From Alectryocaccomicrobium faecavium (GTDB taxonomy: Bacteria; Bacillota; Clostridia; Christensenellales; Aristaeellaceae): a DNA stretch of 39,058 nt. Positions 32,045 through 39,058 of the stretch are shown here, in pieces. The position numbers and the translations under genes were made by a program. Under the pieces are notes generated by a model. That model was not told the DNA's origin, did not search any database, and saw nothing but the letters and a program-made list of their open reading frames with translations. Within the stretch, counting starts at the first letter, position 1. Every line of letters begins with the position of its first letter. The stretch is from the NCBI GenBank assembly GCA_018713425.1, contig DVOT01000170.1, positions 1 to 39,058 on the forward strand, given 5' to 3'.

Positions 32045-33382
32045 TTGAAGCGCTTGAATACCACGCAGATCATGGCTTTGGGATTTGCAGCGGTGATTTT
32101 GACGGGGGCAGTGCTGCTGTCGCTGCCCATTTCTTCAAGCTCTGGGGAAAGCGTAGGATTTTACGACGCGTTGTTCACCTCCACTTCGGCGGTCTGCGTG
32201 ACGGGGCTGGTGGTGCTGGATGTGGGCAATGACCTTTCCATTTTTGGGCAGATCGTGCTTATTTTGCTCATTCAAACCGGCGGACTGGGCTTTATGACCA
32301 TCGCCACATTGCTATTTATGGTGGCGGGCAAGCGCATCACGCTGCGCGACCGTCTGGTCATCCAGGAGGCGATGAACGAAAGCGGCCTTTCGGGCATGGT
32401 GCGGCTCATCCGCTGGGTAATCTGGATGACGCTGGCTTTCGAAGCCGTGGGCGCTGCGCTGCTGGCCACCAGCTTTGTGCCGGATTTTGGTTGGGCTCGC
32501 GGTCTGTATTACGCGGTGTTCCACTCCATCTCTGCGTTCTGCAACGCGGGCTTTGATTTGCTAGGGAATTACACTAGCCTCACGCCGTATCAGCTCGATC
32601 CAGTGGTGAACCTTACGATCAGCTTTTTGATCATCGCCGGTGGCTTGGGCTTTGGCGTATGGCGCGATTTGTTCAAAAACCGCGGCCACTTCCGCGCGCT
32701 CAAATTGCACACGCGCTTGGTGCTCGTCACCACGGGCGGCCTGCTGCTGGGCGGCACGCTGCTCATCGCGGCGCTGGAATGGACCAACCCGGGTACGATT
32801 GCGGGCATGAATTTCATTCAAAAGATCCAGGCGGCTTTCTTTCAATCCGTCACCATGCGCACGGCGGGCTTCAACACGGTCGATCTGGCCGCTATGCACC
32901 CGGAAACGAAATTTGTTTCCAGCATACTGATGTTCATCGGCGCGGCGCCGGCTTCCACGGGCGGCGGCATCAAGGTGACGACGTTTGTGCTGATGGGCCT
33001 GTTTGTTTCCACGGTGGCGCATGGGCGCGAGAACTGCGTGATCTATAAGCGCACGGTTTCGCACGCCACGGTCATGCGCGCTATGGTGGTGGCGCTGATT
33101 TCCGCTTGCGTGGTGGGCGTGGATTTGCTGCTGCTCACCATCGCGGAACAGGACACGGCGTTTGTCGATTTGATGTTCGAAACGCTCAGCGCGTTTGGCA
33201 CGGTGGGCGTTTCCAGCGCGGGCACGCCGAATTTGGGCTATTTCGCGCGCGCCATTTTGATCTTCACCATGTTCATTGGCCGCGTTGGGCCGCTTACGCT
33301 CACGCTCGCCGTAGCCAGCGGTCAGGCGAAAAAGAGCGATGTGAAGATCAAGTATCCCGAAGAGCGCGTGCTTGTGGGTTAG
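32045..33382 (+). CDS. TrkH/KtrB-type potassium uptake channel subunit
   Basis: 445-residue membrane protein with four M1-P-M2 repeats. The selectivity-filter glycines are visible in TSTSAVCVTGL, SISAFCNAGFD, TMRTAGFNTVD and FGTVGVSSAGTP. The length is that of KtrB-like rather than long TrkH proteins. The start is a TTG at 32045 preceded by AAGGGAAGG; no ATG fits. The cytoplasmic gating subunit (KtrA/TrkA) is not next to it in this window, so the partner must be elsewhere. Confidence 0.93.
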   Translation: MKRLNTTQIMALGFAAVILTGAVLLSLPISSSSGESVGFYDALFTSTSAVCVTGLVVLDVGNDLSIFGQIVLILLIQTGGLGFMTIATLLFMVAGKRITLRDRLVIQEAMNESGLSGMVRLIRWVIWMTLAFEAVGAALLATSFVPDFGWARGLYYAVFHSISAFCNAGFDLLGNYTSLTPYQLDPVVNLTISFLIIAGGLGFGVWRDLFKNRGHFRALKLHTRLVLVTTGGLLLGGTLLIAALEWTNPGTIAGMNFIQKIQAAFFQSVTMRTAGFNTVDLAAMHPETKFVSSILMFIGAAPASTGGGIKVTTFVLMGLFVSTVAHGRENCVIYKRTVSHATVMRAMVVALISACVVGVDLLLLTIAEQDTAFVDLMFETLSAFGTVGVSSAGTPNLGYFARAILIFTMFIGRVGPLTLTLAVASGQAKKSDVKIKYPEERVLVG

Positions 33383-33396
33383 CAGCGCAAATTGGA

Positions 33397-33430
33397 GAAT
33401 TGTGCCACGCGGCCCATGGGCGCATAATTC
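33397..33430. repeat. Hairpin after the potassium channel gene
   Basis: GAATTGTGC (33397-33405) pairs with GCATAATTC (33422-33430) with one G-T pair; the loop holds GGCCCATGGGC. No T-run follows, so termination is uncertain. Confidence 0.4.
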
Positions 33431-33460
33431 CCGCACGGCCTCAAATACTATTTCCGACCA

Positions 33461-33489
33461 TTGACAAAACTGTTGAAAATGGGTTATGA
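33461..33489 (+). promoter_or_regulatory. Candidate promoter of spoVT
   Basis: TTGACA (33461-33466), 17-base spacer, TTATGA (33484-33489). The -35 matches sigma-A, the -10 is weak. In B. subtilis spoVT is transcribed by the forespore factor sigma-G; I cannot assign this site to that factor. Confidence 0.5.
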
Positions 33490-33519
33490 AAGTTGATTTG
33501 AGGAGTGTGTCATGATTGT

Positions 33520-34074
33520 ATGAAAGCAACCGGAATCGTGCGCAGGATCGATGAATTGGGCCGCGTGGTCATTCCCAAGGAAATCCGCAGGACATTGCGC
33601 ATTCGGGAAGGCGACCCGCTGGAGATCTTCACCGACCACGATGGCGAGGTCGTGCTCAAAAAATATTCCCCCATTGGTGAAATCGCTGCCATTGCCAAGG
33701 ATTACACGGATTCGCTGTACCGTTCTTTGGGCCACATCGCCTGCATCAGCGACCGAGACGCGATTGTTTCCGCCTCGGGCGCGCCCAAGCGAGATATGCT
33801 GGAAAAGCCGCTCAGCGCCGAAATCGAGGCGGTGCTGCAGGGGCGGCAGACCGTGGTGAACAGCATGGCCGATGGAGGCAAGCTCGTGCCCATCACCAAT
33901 GACGACGCGGGCGCCGGGTACACCGCGCAGGTCATCGCGCCCATCATCGCGGATGGGGAAATCATCGGCGGGCTGATCCTGCTTTCGCGGGAAGCGGGCG
34001 CGAAGATGAGCTTTACGGACCAGAAAGTGGCGGAAACCACCGCCGCCATCGTGGGACGACAGATGGAACAGTAA
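33520..34074 (+). CDS. spoVT: Stage V sporulation regulator SpoVT (AbrB-like + GAF)
   Basis: 184 residues. The first 50 are an AbrB/SpoVT swapped-hairpin DNA-binding domain (KATGIVRRIDELGRVVIPKE and IRRTLRIREGDPLEIF), almost identical to B. subtilis SpoVT. The rest is a GAF-like domain ending ETTAAIVGRQMEQ, as in that protein. It regulates forespore genes in spore formers. ATG 33520 is chosen because it gives the conserved MKATGIVRRID start; the in-frame GTG at 33505 has no homologous extension. A three-codon frame (ATG ATT GTA TGA, 33512-33523) precedes and overlaps the start. Confidence 0.95.
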   Translation: MKATGIVRRIDELGRVVIPKEIRRTLRIREGDPLEIFTDHDGEVVLKKYSPIGEIAAIAKDYTDSLYRSLGHIACISDRDAIVSASGAPKRDMLEKPLSAEIEAVLQGRQTVVNSMADGGKLVPITNDDAGAGYTAQVIAPIIADGEIIGGLILLSREAGAKMSFTDQKVAETTAAIVGRQMEQ

Positions 34075-34129
34075 ATTTCCGCTTGGAATCCCGTTTTTCC
34101 GATACTTTGTCGATGCTCTGCAATAGGCG

Positions 34130-34163
34130 GTTCCAAAGGGAGGATTTTTCTGACCTTTGGAAC
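34130..34163 (+). repeat. 10-bp perfect hairpin in the yabN leader
   Basis: GTTCCAAAGG (34130-34139) pairs with CCTTTGGAAC (34154-34163) around a 14-base loop that contains GAGGATTTTT. It ends 11 bases before the ribosome site of the next gene, so it could modulate expression. It is not followed by a T-run. Confidence 0.55.
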
Positions 34164-34183
34164 GATACATTCTGGAGGCAAAT

Positions 34184-35581
34184 ATGCAAAGGATAAAGAT
34201 CGCCGCCCTGGGATGGACGGAAGACGCGCTCACGCTCGGCGCGATGCGCGCGCTCAAGAGCGCCAGCCGCGTGCTGCTGCGCACGGGCAAGATTGGCGCG
34301 GCGGATTGGTTGCGCGCGGAAGGCGTCGCTTTCGAAACGCTGGACGCCCTGTACGAGGATTGCGAGGACTTTGACGAATTGAATCGCAAAATCGCCGACG
34401 CCGTAAAGGCGGCGGAAGGCGCGGTGTATGGCGTGCCGGATTTGCGGGATGAAACCGTGCGCTTGCTTTTGCGCGAATGCGAGGCGGAGTGCCTTCCCGG
34501 CGTTCCCGCCGAAAGCGCGTTGCTTGCCCTGGCGCAGGGACCGGTTGTGAGTTTGGCCGCGGCGGATTGGGAAAGTTTTTTGCCCAGCGCGCACGTTGGT
34601 TGTCTGGTGCGGGAACTGGACTCCCGGCAACTGGCCAGCGAAGTCAAGCTTCGGTTGATGGAGGCATACCCAGCGAACGCTTCCGTGGTGTTTGCCGGGC
34701 CGGACGGCGGGACGGCGCCCATTGAACTTGCGCAATTGGATCGTCTGCGGGAATATGGGCCGCGCGCTTGCGCGTATGTTTCCTGTGTGGAGGATCTTCA
34801 GGGACTGGAACGCTACGATTTCGCGCATTTGGCCGAAGTTGTGCGCCGCCTGCGCGCGCCAGATGGCTGCCCGTGGGATCGCGAACAAACGCACGAATCG
34901 ATGCGGGCCAACCTGCTGGAAGAGGCCTATGAGGTGGTCGACGCGATTGAAAGCGGCGATGTGGACGCGCTCTATGATGAACTGGGCGACGTGCTCCTGC
35001 AGGTTGTGATGCACGCGCAAATCGCCCGCGAGCACGGCGAATTCGATTTGTCAGACGTGACCACCGCGATTTGCAAAAAACTGATCTTCCGCCACCCCCA
35101 CGTGTTTGGCACTGCCGCGGCGAGCACGAGCGACGAAGTGCTTGTGCTGTGGGAGGCGCAAAAGAAAAAGGAAAAGCGCCAGAACACGCAGGCCGAGACC
35201 ATGCGCGGCATCACGCGCGCCTTGCCCGCCACCAAGCGCGCGGCCAAGGTGCAAAAGAAGGCGGCGGACGTACATTTCGATTGGAACAGCGCGGCGGAAG
35301 CGCTGTGCAAGGTGCGTGAAGAGGCCGCCGAGGTGCAAAGCGCGCTGGCCCAGGGCCAGGGCGTGGAAGAGGAAATCGGCGATCTGCTGTTCTCGGTGGT
35401 GAACGTGGCGCGGCTGGCCAAGGTGGACCCGGAATTGGCGCTCAGCGCGGCTACCCAGAAATTTATCGGCCGGTTTGCCGGCATGGAAGCGGCCGTTTTG
35501 CACGACGGACGGCGGCTGGAGGAAATGTCCCTTGCCGAAATGGATCGCTATTGGGAACAGGAAAAGAAAGCGGAACGCTGA
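34184..35581 (+). CDS. yabN: YabN-type protein: degenerate tetrapyrrole-methylase domain fused to MazG pyrophosphatase
   Basis: 465 residues. Residues about 210-465 are a MazG NTP pyrophosphohydrolase with the usual LRAPDGCPWDREQTHESM, EEAYEVVDAI and DELGDVLLQVV (metal Glu/Asp) and a second helical half (VREEAAEVQ, EEEIGDLLFSVVNVARL). Residues 1-205 correspond to the SAM-dependent tetrapyrrole methylase domain of B. subtilis YabN, but the SAM loop (normally GxGxGD) reads ALGWTEDALTLG and the GHP motif after YGVP is missing, so this half is probably not catalytic. ATG 34184 follows GGAGGCAAAT. In B. subtilis it also follows spoVT. Confidence 0.9.
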   Translation: MQRIKIAALGWTEDALTLGAMRALKSASRVLLRTGKIGAADWLRAEGVAFETLDALYEDCEDFDELNRKIADAVKAAEGAVYGVPDLRDETVRLLLRECEAECLPGVPAESALLALAQGPVVSLAAADWESFLPSAHVGCLVRELDSRQLASEVKLRLMEAYPANASVVFAGPDGGTAPIELAQLDRLREYGPRACAYVSCVEDLQGLERYDFAHLAEVVRRLRAPDGCPWDREQTHESMRANLLEEAYEVVDAIESGDVDALYDELGDVLLQVVMHAQIAREHGEFDLSDVTTAICKKLIFRHPHVFGTAAASTSDEVLVLWEAQKKKEKRQNTQAETMRGITRALPATKRAAKVQKKAADVHFDWNSAAEALCKVREEAAEVQSALAQGQGVEEEIGDLLFSVVNVARLAKVDPELALSAATQKFIGRFAGMEAAVLHDGRRLEEMSLAEMDRYWEQEKKAER

Positions 35582-35649
35582 CGTTTCGGCGGGCAACCGA
35601 TAGAACTGTATGTAATATTTTGCTGTGTAGCAGGAGTTTTTCGCCCGCG

Positions 35650-35667
35650 CGCAGAATATATTCTGCG
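35650..35667 (+). promoter_or_regulatory. 18-bp perfect palindrome upstream of hup
   Basis: CGCAGAATATATTCTGCG lies 41 bases before the HU start codon. It is a candidate operator. A clear promoter was not found; TATAGGAT overlaps its right flank. Confidence 0.5.
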
Positions 35668-35708
35668 ATATAGGATAGCTCGGAAAAAAACAGGAAGGTG
35701 GAAAGAAC

Positions 35709-35981
35709 ATGAATAAAACGGAAATGATCGCGAAGATCGCCGAGAAAACCAATACCAGCCGCAAGGCGGCCGCCGAGATGTTCGACGCGTTTGTGGAAAC
35801 TGTGACCGAGGCGCTCAAAGAGGGCGATAGCGTGCAGATCATCGGCTTTGGCACGTTCGAAGTGAAGGAACGTCCGGCGCGCACCGGCCGCAACCCCGCG
35901 ACGGGTGAAACCATCGAAATTGCCGCTTCCAAGGCCCCGGCCTTCAAAGTGGGCAAGACGTTCAAGAGCGCCATCGAATAA
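35709..35981 (+). CDS. hup: HU-family DNA-binding protein
   Basis: 90-residue nucleoid protein. The family signature GFGTFEVKERPARTGRNPATGE (split: GFGTFEVKERPARTGR then NPATGE) and the ends MNKTEMIAKIAEK and KAPAFKVGKTFKSAIE are typical. It binds and bends DNA as a dimer. ATG 35709 follows AGGAAGGTGGAAAGA. It has its own upstream palindrome and a strong terminator after it, so it is probably expressed at a higher level than the downstream rqcP gene. Confidence 0.97.
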   Translation: MNKTEMIAKIAEKTNTSRKAAAEMFDAFVETVTEALKEGDSVQIIGFGTFEVKERPARTGRNPATGETIEIAASKAPAFKVGKTFKSAIE

Positions 35982-36014
35982 CGCATATCCATTGGTGTAG
36001 CACCGGTTTGAAGG

Positions 36015-36054
36015 AGCCGCCGTGGCAGGCCATGCGCCGGCCCGGCGGCTTTTT
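36015..36054 (+). terminator. Terminator between hup and rqcP
   Basis: AGCCGCCG (36015-36022) pairs with CGGCGGCT (36043-36050), then TTTTT to 36054. The genes downstream (rqcP to the deaminase) lie directly behind it, so it likely acts as a partial terminator. Confidence 0.85.
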
Positions 36055-36076
36055 GAACGGTTTTAGGAGGAAATGT

Positions 36077-36370
36077 ATGGCAAGAGGGGCGAAGAATGCG
36101 CCGGAAGCGCCGCGCGATGTAAATGCTATGCGGCTGGACAAATTCTTGAAGGTGTCGCGCATCATCAAGCGCCGCAGCGTGGCGAACGACGCGGCGGGCA
36201 CCGGGCACATCACCATCAATGGGAAAGAAGCAAAGCCCGCTTCGGATGTGCGCGTGGGCGATGTGATTGCCGTGCGCTTTGGCGAGCGACTCACGAAATA
36301 CGAAGTGATTTCCCTTTCGGAACACGCCCTCAAGGCGGACGCGGCGGGCATGTACCGCATTGTGCCATGA
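36077..36370 (+). CDS. rqcP: S4-domain RNA-binding protein RqcP (YabO)
   Basis: 97 residues. The S4 fold is clear: MRLDKFLKVSRIIKRRSVAN, then GHITINGKEAKPASDVRVGD and IAVRFGERL. In B. subtilis RqcP (YabO) binds 50S-peptidyl-tRNA and works with RqcH in ribosome-associated quality control. ATG 36077 follows AGGAGG by six bases and adds 17 residues (MARGAKNAPEAPRDVNA) before the Met that begins the family's core; a start at 36128 is the alternative. The stop overlaps the ispDF start (ATGA). Confidence 0.92.
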   Translation: MARGAKNAPEAPRDVNAMRLDKFLKVSRIIKRRSVANDAAGTGHITINGKEAKPASDVRVGDVIAVRFGERLTKYEVISLSEHALKADAAGMYRIVP

Positions 36371-37515
36371 GCGCCTGGGCGGTGCTGGTCGCGGCGGGCC
36401 GGGGCACGCGCGCGGGGTTGGACGCCAATAAGGTGTTTTATCCCGTGGAAGGACGCAGCCCGCTCTCACGCAGCCTGGACGCGATTGCGCAAACGGGGCT
36501 GTACGAAGGCATCGTGCTCGTTTTGGCCAAGGACGATTTTCTGGCTTACCGCGCGCTCGCGGAGCGCGAAGGCGCTTGCCCTTTGGTGAAAAGCGTGGTG
36601 GCTGGGGGCAAAACGCGGCAGGAATCCGTGTTTGCCGGGCTGAAGGTGGTGCCGGAATCGGTGGAATGGGTTTCGATTCACGACGCGGCGCGCCCCTTCG
36701 CGGGTGAGGCGTTGTTCCGCGCCACACTGGACGCGGCGCGCGAGACCGGCAGCGGCGTGATTTCCACGGATGTGACCGACACCGTGAAGCGCGTGGAAGA
36801 AGGCCGGGCCGTGGAAACGCTCGACCGGGAGCGCCTGCGCGCGGTGCAAACGCCGCAATCCTTCCGCCGGGAGGAAATTTTGCGGGCGCACATGGCGGCT
36901 CTGGCCGACGGCTTTGCAGGGACGGATGACGCGTCTCTCTACGAGCGGGAGTTTGGTTCCGCCACGTTGGTGACGGCGGACGGCGCGCGGGAAAACGTGA
37001 AGCTCACGCATCGGGGCGATTTTTTGCGCGGGGACGTCCGTATGGGCACGGGGTATGATGTACACCGGCTGGTGGAAGGCCGACCGCTCGTGCTTGGCGG
37101 CGTAACGATTCCCTGGGAAAAGGGCCTGCTCGGCCATTCAGACGCGGATGTGGCCCTGCACGCGCTGATGGACGCCATGCTCGGCGCGCTCGGCGAGGGC
37201 GATATTGGGCGGCATTTCCCGGATAGCGACGAGCAGTACCGGGGCATTGCCTCCACCGAGCTTTTGCGCCGCGTGGTGGAATTGACGCGCAACAAGGGCT
37301 ATCGGGTGGGCAACTGCGATGTAACGATTGTGGCGCAGGCGCCAAAGCTCGCGCCTTACATAGAGGAAATGCGCGCGAACGTGGCGCGCGTGCTGGGCGT
37401 GGACGTTTCGCGGGTGAACATCAAGGCCACCACCACGGAGCGGCTGGGCTTTGAAGGCGAAGGATTGGGCATCAGCGCGCAAGCGGTGGCCGTGATGAGG
37501 AGTGAAGCGAAATGA
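36367..37515 (+). CDS. ispDF: Bifunctional IspD/IspF isoprenoid synthesis enzyme
   Basis: 382 residues. The N-terminal IspD part (about 1-215) makes CDP-methylerythritol; it has VAAGRGTRAGLDANKVFYPV and VQTPQSFRREEI. The C-terminal IspF part (from MGTGYDVHRL, about residue 225) makes the cyclodiphosphate; its metal ligands lie in GYDVHRL and LGHSDADVALHALMDAMLGA, and TTTERLGFEGEG is the usual end motif. Both belong to the non-mevalonate pathway, which is normal in Bacillota, though in many of these the two are separate proteins. ATG 36367 overlaps the rqcP stop, and the stop overlaps the next start; a longer reading from 36073 is only an open frame inside rqcP. Confidence 0.95.
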   Translation: MSAWAVLVAAGRGTRAGLDANKVFYPVEGRSPLSRSLDAIAQTGLYEGIVLVLAKDDFLAYRALAEREGACPLVKSVVAGGKTRQESVFAGLKVVPESVEWVSIHDAARPFAGEALFRATLDAARETGSGVISTDVTDTVKRVEEGRAVETLDRERLRAVQTPQSFRREEILRAHMAALADGFAGTDDASLYEREFGSATLVTADGARENVKLTHRGDFLRGDVRMGTGYDVHRLVEGRPLVLGGVTIPWEKGLLGHSDADVALHALMDAMLGALGEGDIGRHFPDSDEQYRGIASTELLRRVVELTRNKGYRVGNCDVTIVAQAPKLAPYIEEMRANVARVLGVDVSRVNIKATTTERLGFEGEGLGISAQAVAVMRSEAK

Positions 37516-38753
37516 GCACGATAGCCAATGCGGCGCTCGCGCCGTCGGGCAAAACGAAAATCGAATGGGCGCGCGCCCATATGCCGCTGCTCGCCGCCTT
37601 GGAAGAGCGGATGGCGCGGGAAAAGCCGTTCGCGGGCATGCGCGTGGCGCTGTCCATTCATATGGAGGCCAAAACCGCCCGGCTGGCGCTTTTGCTGAAA
37701 GAGGCTGGCGCACAGGTGTACGCCACGGGCTGCAACCCGCTTTCCACGCAGGATGACGTGGCCGCGGGCCTAGCGGATCTGGGCGTGCAGGTGTTTGCTG
37801 TCCATGGGGCGACGAACGAGCAGTACCACGACCATTTGGTGCAGGCGCTTTCCTGCAAGCCGCACATCGTGATTGACGATGGCGGGGATTTGACGCACAT
37901 CCTGCATGAGGAGCGTCCGGATCTGGCGGAATGTGTGCTGGGCGGTTGCGAGGAAACCACCACTGGCGTGCGCCGCCTGCGCGCCCGCGCGGCGGCAGGG
38001 CGGCTGCATTATCCCGTGATCTGCGTGAACGACGCGCAGATGAAATACCTTTTCGACAACCGCTATGGCACTGGCCAATCGGTGTGGGATGGCATCATGC
38101 GCACCACGAATTTGATCGTGGCGGGCAAGTTGGTGGTCGTGGCGGGCTATGGCTGGTGTGGCAAGGGCTGCGCCATGCGCGCCAAGGGCATGGGCGCGCG
38201 CGTGGCGGTGTGCGAAGTGAACCCCGTGCGCGCGGTGGAGGCCGCCATGGACGGCTTTGTTGTGATGCCCATGGAGCAGGCCGCGCGCGTAGGCGATATG
38301 TTCGTCACTGTCACCGGCTGCAAGGATGTGATCCGCTTAGAGCACATGCTGGAAATGAAGGAAGGCGCGCTGCTCATGAACGCGGGGCACTTCGATGTGG
38401 AGATCGATGTGGCGGCCCTGCGCCGCGCCGCGCTGGCCTGCCGGGAAGCGCGGGCCAACATCGAGCGCTTCACCCTGCCCAATGGCCGCCATGTGGATTT
38501 GCTCGCGCAGGGGCGCCTGGTCAACCTGGCTTCTGGAGACGGGCATCCGGCGGAAATCATGGATACCAGCTTTGCCCTGCAGGCGCTTTCCTGCGAATAC
38601 GTGGCCAAACATCCGCGCCTGAGCGCGCAGGCCATAGAAGTGCCCGCTGAAATCGACGAGCAAGTCGCGCGCATGAAGCTGGACTCCATGGGCTATGCCA
38701 TGGACGCGCTCACCGAGGAACAGCGCGCCTATCTGGAGGGGGCGGAAGGATGA
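37512..38753 (+). CDS. ahcY: Adenosylhomocysteinase
   Basis: Splits S-adenosylhomocysteine into homocysteine and adenosine using bound NAD. The 413-residue protein has substrate-site segments IHMEAKTARLA, DDGGDLTHIL, GGCEETTTGV and NDAQMKYLFDNRYGTGQS, the NAD fold VAGYGWCGKGCAMRAKG and the MNAGHFDVEID segment. It is about the length of the archaeal/short bacterial type. It overlaps ispDF (ATGA) at its start and the deaminase gene at its end (ATGA), so the three are translationally coupled. Confidence 0.96.
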   Translation: MSTIANAALAPSGKTKIEWARAHMPLLAALEERMAREKPFAGMRVALSIHMEAKTARLALLLKEAGAQVYATGCNPLSTQDDVAAGLADLGVQVFAVHGATNEQYHDHLVQALSCKPHIVIDDGGDLTHILHEERPDLAECVLGGCEETTTGVRRLRARAAAGRLHYPVICVNDAQMKYLFDNRYGTGQSVWDGIMRTTNLIVAGKLVVVAGYGWCGKGCAMRAKGMGARVAVCEVNPVRAVEAAMDGFVVMPMEQAARVGDMFVTVTGCKDVIRLEHMLEMKEGALLMNAGHFDVEIDVAALRRAALACREARANIERFTLPNGRHVDLLAQGRLVNLASGDGHPAEIMDTSFALQALSCEYVAKHPRLSAQAIEVPAEIDEQVARMKLDSMGYAMDALTEEQRAYLEGAEG

Positions 38754-39058
38754 AGACCGCGATTGTCCATTGCAACGTATATACGGGCCAGAACGCCTGG
38801 GAAGACGGATTGGTGCTGATTGAGGACGGCGCGATCGCGTACGTGGGCGCGGCGGCTCCCTTCACGGCGGACGAAGTGATCGACGCCAAGGGCGGCATTT
38901 GCTTGCCCGGCTTGGTGAACGCGCACACGCACATCGCCATGTCGCTGATGCGCGGCGTGGGAGCGGGCCTGCCGCTGATGGATTGGTTGCAGGTGATTTT
39001 CCCCATTGAGGATCGCCTGACCGATGAGCGGGTCTATTGGGGTTCCATGCTCTCCATT
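38750..39058 (+). CDS. Amidohydrolase of the MTA/SAH deaminase type, N-terminal part (cut by window edge)
   Basis: The first 103 residues are in the window and the frame runs off the right edge. They show the metal-binding HTH of the amidohydrolase superfamily (LPGLVNAHTHIAMSLMRG), then MDWLQVIFPIEDRLT, matching the MtaD group that deaminates 5'-methylthioadenosine, S-adenosylhomocysteine or related adenosines. ATG 38750 overlaps the adenosylhomocysteinase stop and follows GGAGGGGGCGGAAGG. Its position beside adenosylhomocysteinase supports a role in clearing S-adenosylhomocysteine or the released adenosine. Confidence 0.85.
   Translation, partial: MKTAIVHCNVYTGQNAWEDGLVLIEDGAIAYVGAAAPFTADEVIDAKGGICLPGLVNAHTHIAMSLMRGVGAGLPLMDWLQVIFPIEDRLTDERVYWGSMLSI

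Noticed and set aside
33484..34722. 412-codon minus-strand frame opposite spoVT and yabN
   Set aside because: Overlaps two confident genes and has Ser/Ala/Arg-rich shadow composition.
36073..36366. N-terminal extension of IspDF beginning at 36073
   Set aside because: It lies wholly inside rqcP in another frame, is Cys/Arg/Gly-rich, and the family N-terminus begins at 36367.
35051..36727. 558-codon minus-strand frame crossing yabN, hup and rqcP
   Set aside because: It crosses three recognised genes and two intergenic signals, with no family similarity.

Overview
The window reads as chromosomal DNA of a Gram-positive, probably spore-forming member of the Bacillota, most likely a gut-type Clostridia relative of fairly high GC. 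The evidence is a SpoVT-type regulator, a PurR-type purine repressor tail, a TrkH/KtrB potassium channel, LplB/LplC-type sugar permeases, strong AGGAGG ribosome sites and sigma-A type TTGACA/TATAAT promoters. Several blocks keep the Bacillus subtilis order: purR (tail) .. prs .. pth-mfd at the left, then spoVT-yabN(mazG)-hup-yabO(rqcP) at the right. The two blocks are separated here by about 26 kb of other genes. No tRNA, rRNA or CRISPR array was seen.

Layout. 1-8947: end of purR, a convergent sialidase-like gene, then prs, pth, mfd and a YgiQ-type radical SAM gene. 8948-11400: an accessory stretch of lower GC with mobile-element-like repeats, three small unknown minus-strand genes behind their own promoter, and a broken gene. 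11400-12190: an orphan TetR regulator with a perfect promoter. 12608-20685: a catabolic island made of an AraC regulator, two LplB/LplC permeases, a secreted solute-binding protein, a nucleoside-hydrolase-like protein, a MITE-like element, and one polypeptide joining a DapA/NanA-type aldolase to a sialidase-fold domain. 20701-28360: a seven-gene minus-strand operon (M20D peptidase, DUF624-like membrane protein, methyltransferase, Hsp33, TPR, HEAT and zinc-ribbon/TPR proteins). 28511-33382: a plus-strand housekeeping operon (HAD phosphatase, SpoU methyltransferase, PfkB kinase, homoserine dehydrogenase, TrkH). 33520-39058: spoVT, yabN, hup, rqcP, ispDF, adenosylhomocysteinase and the start of a deaminase of the MTA/SAH deaminase type.

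The best candidate for something not well described is the 12.6-20.7 kb island. Its predicted aldolase-sialidase fusion has no signal peptide, so it should act in the cytoplasm on a glycoside brought in by the adjacent transporter. A nucleoside-hydrolase-fold enzyme sits beside it and a perfect palindrome lies inside the promoter of the transporter operon. A second sialidase-like protein without a signal peptide is encoded at 260-1351. The substrate is not known. The usual partners of sialic acid catabolism (NanE, NanK, NagA/B) are absent from the window, so a different acidic sugar or glycoside is plausible.
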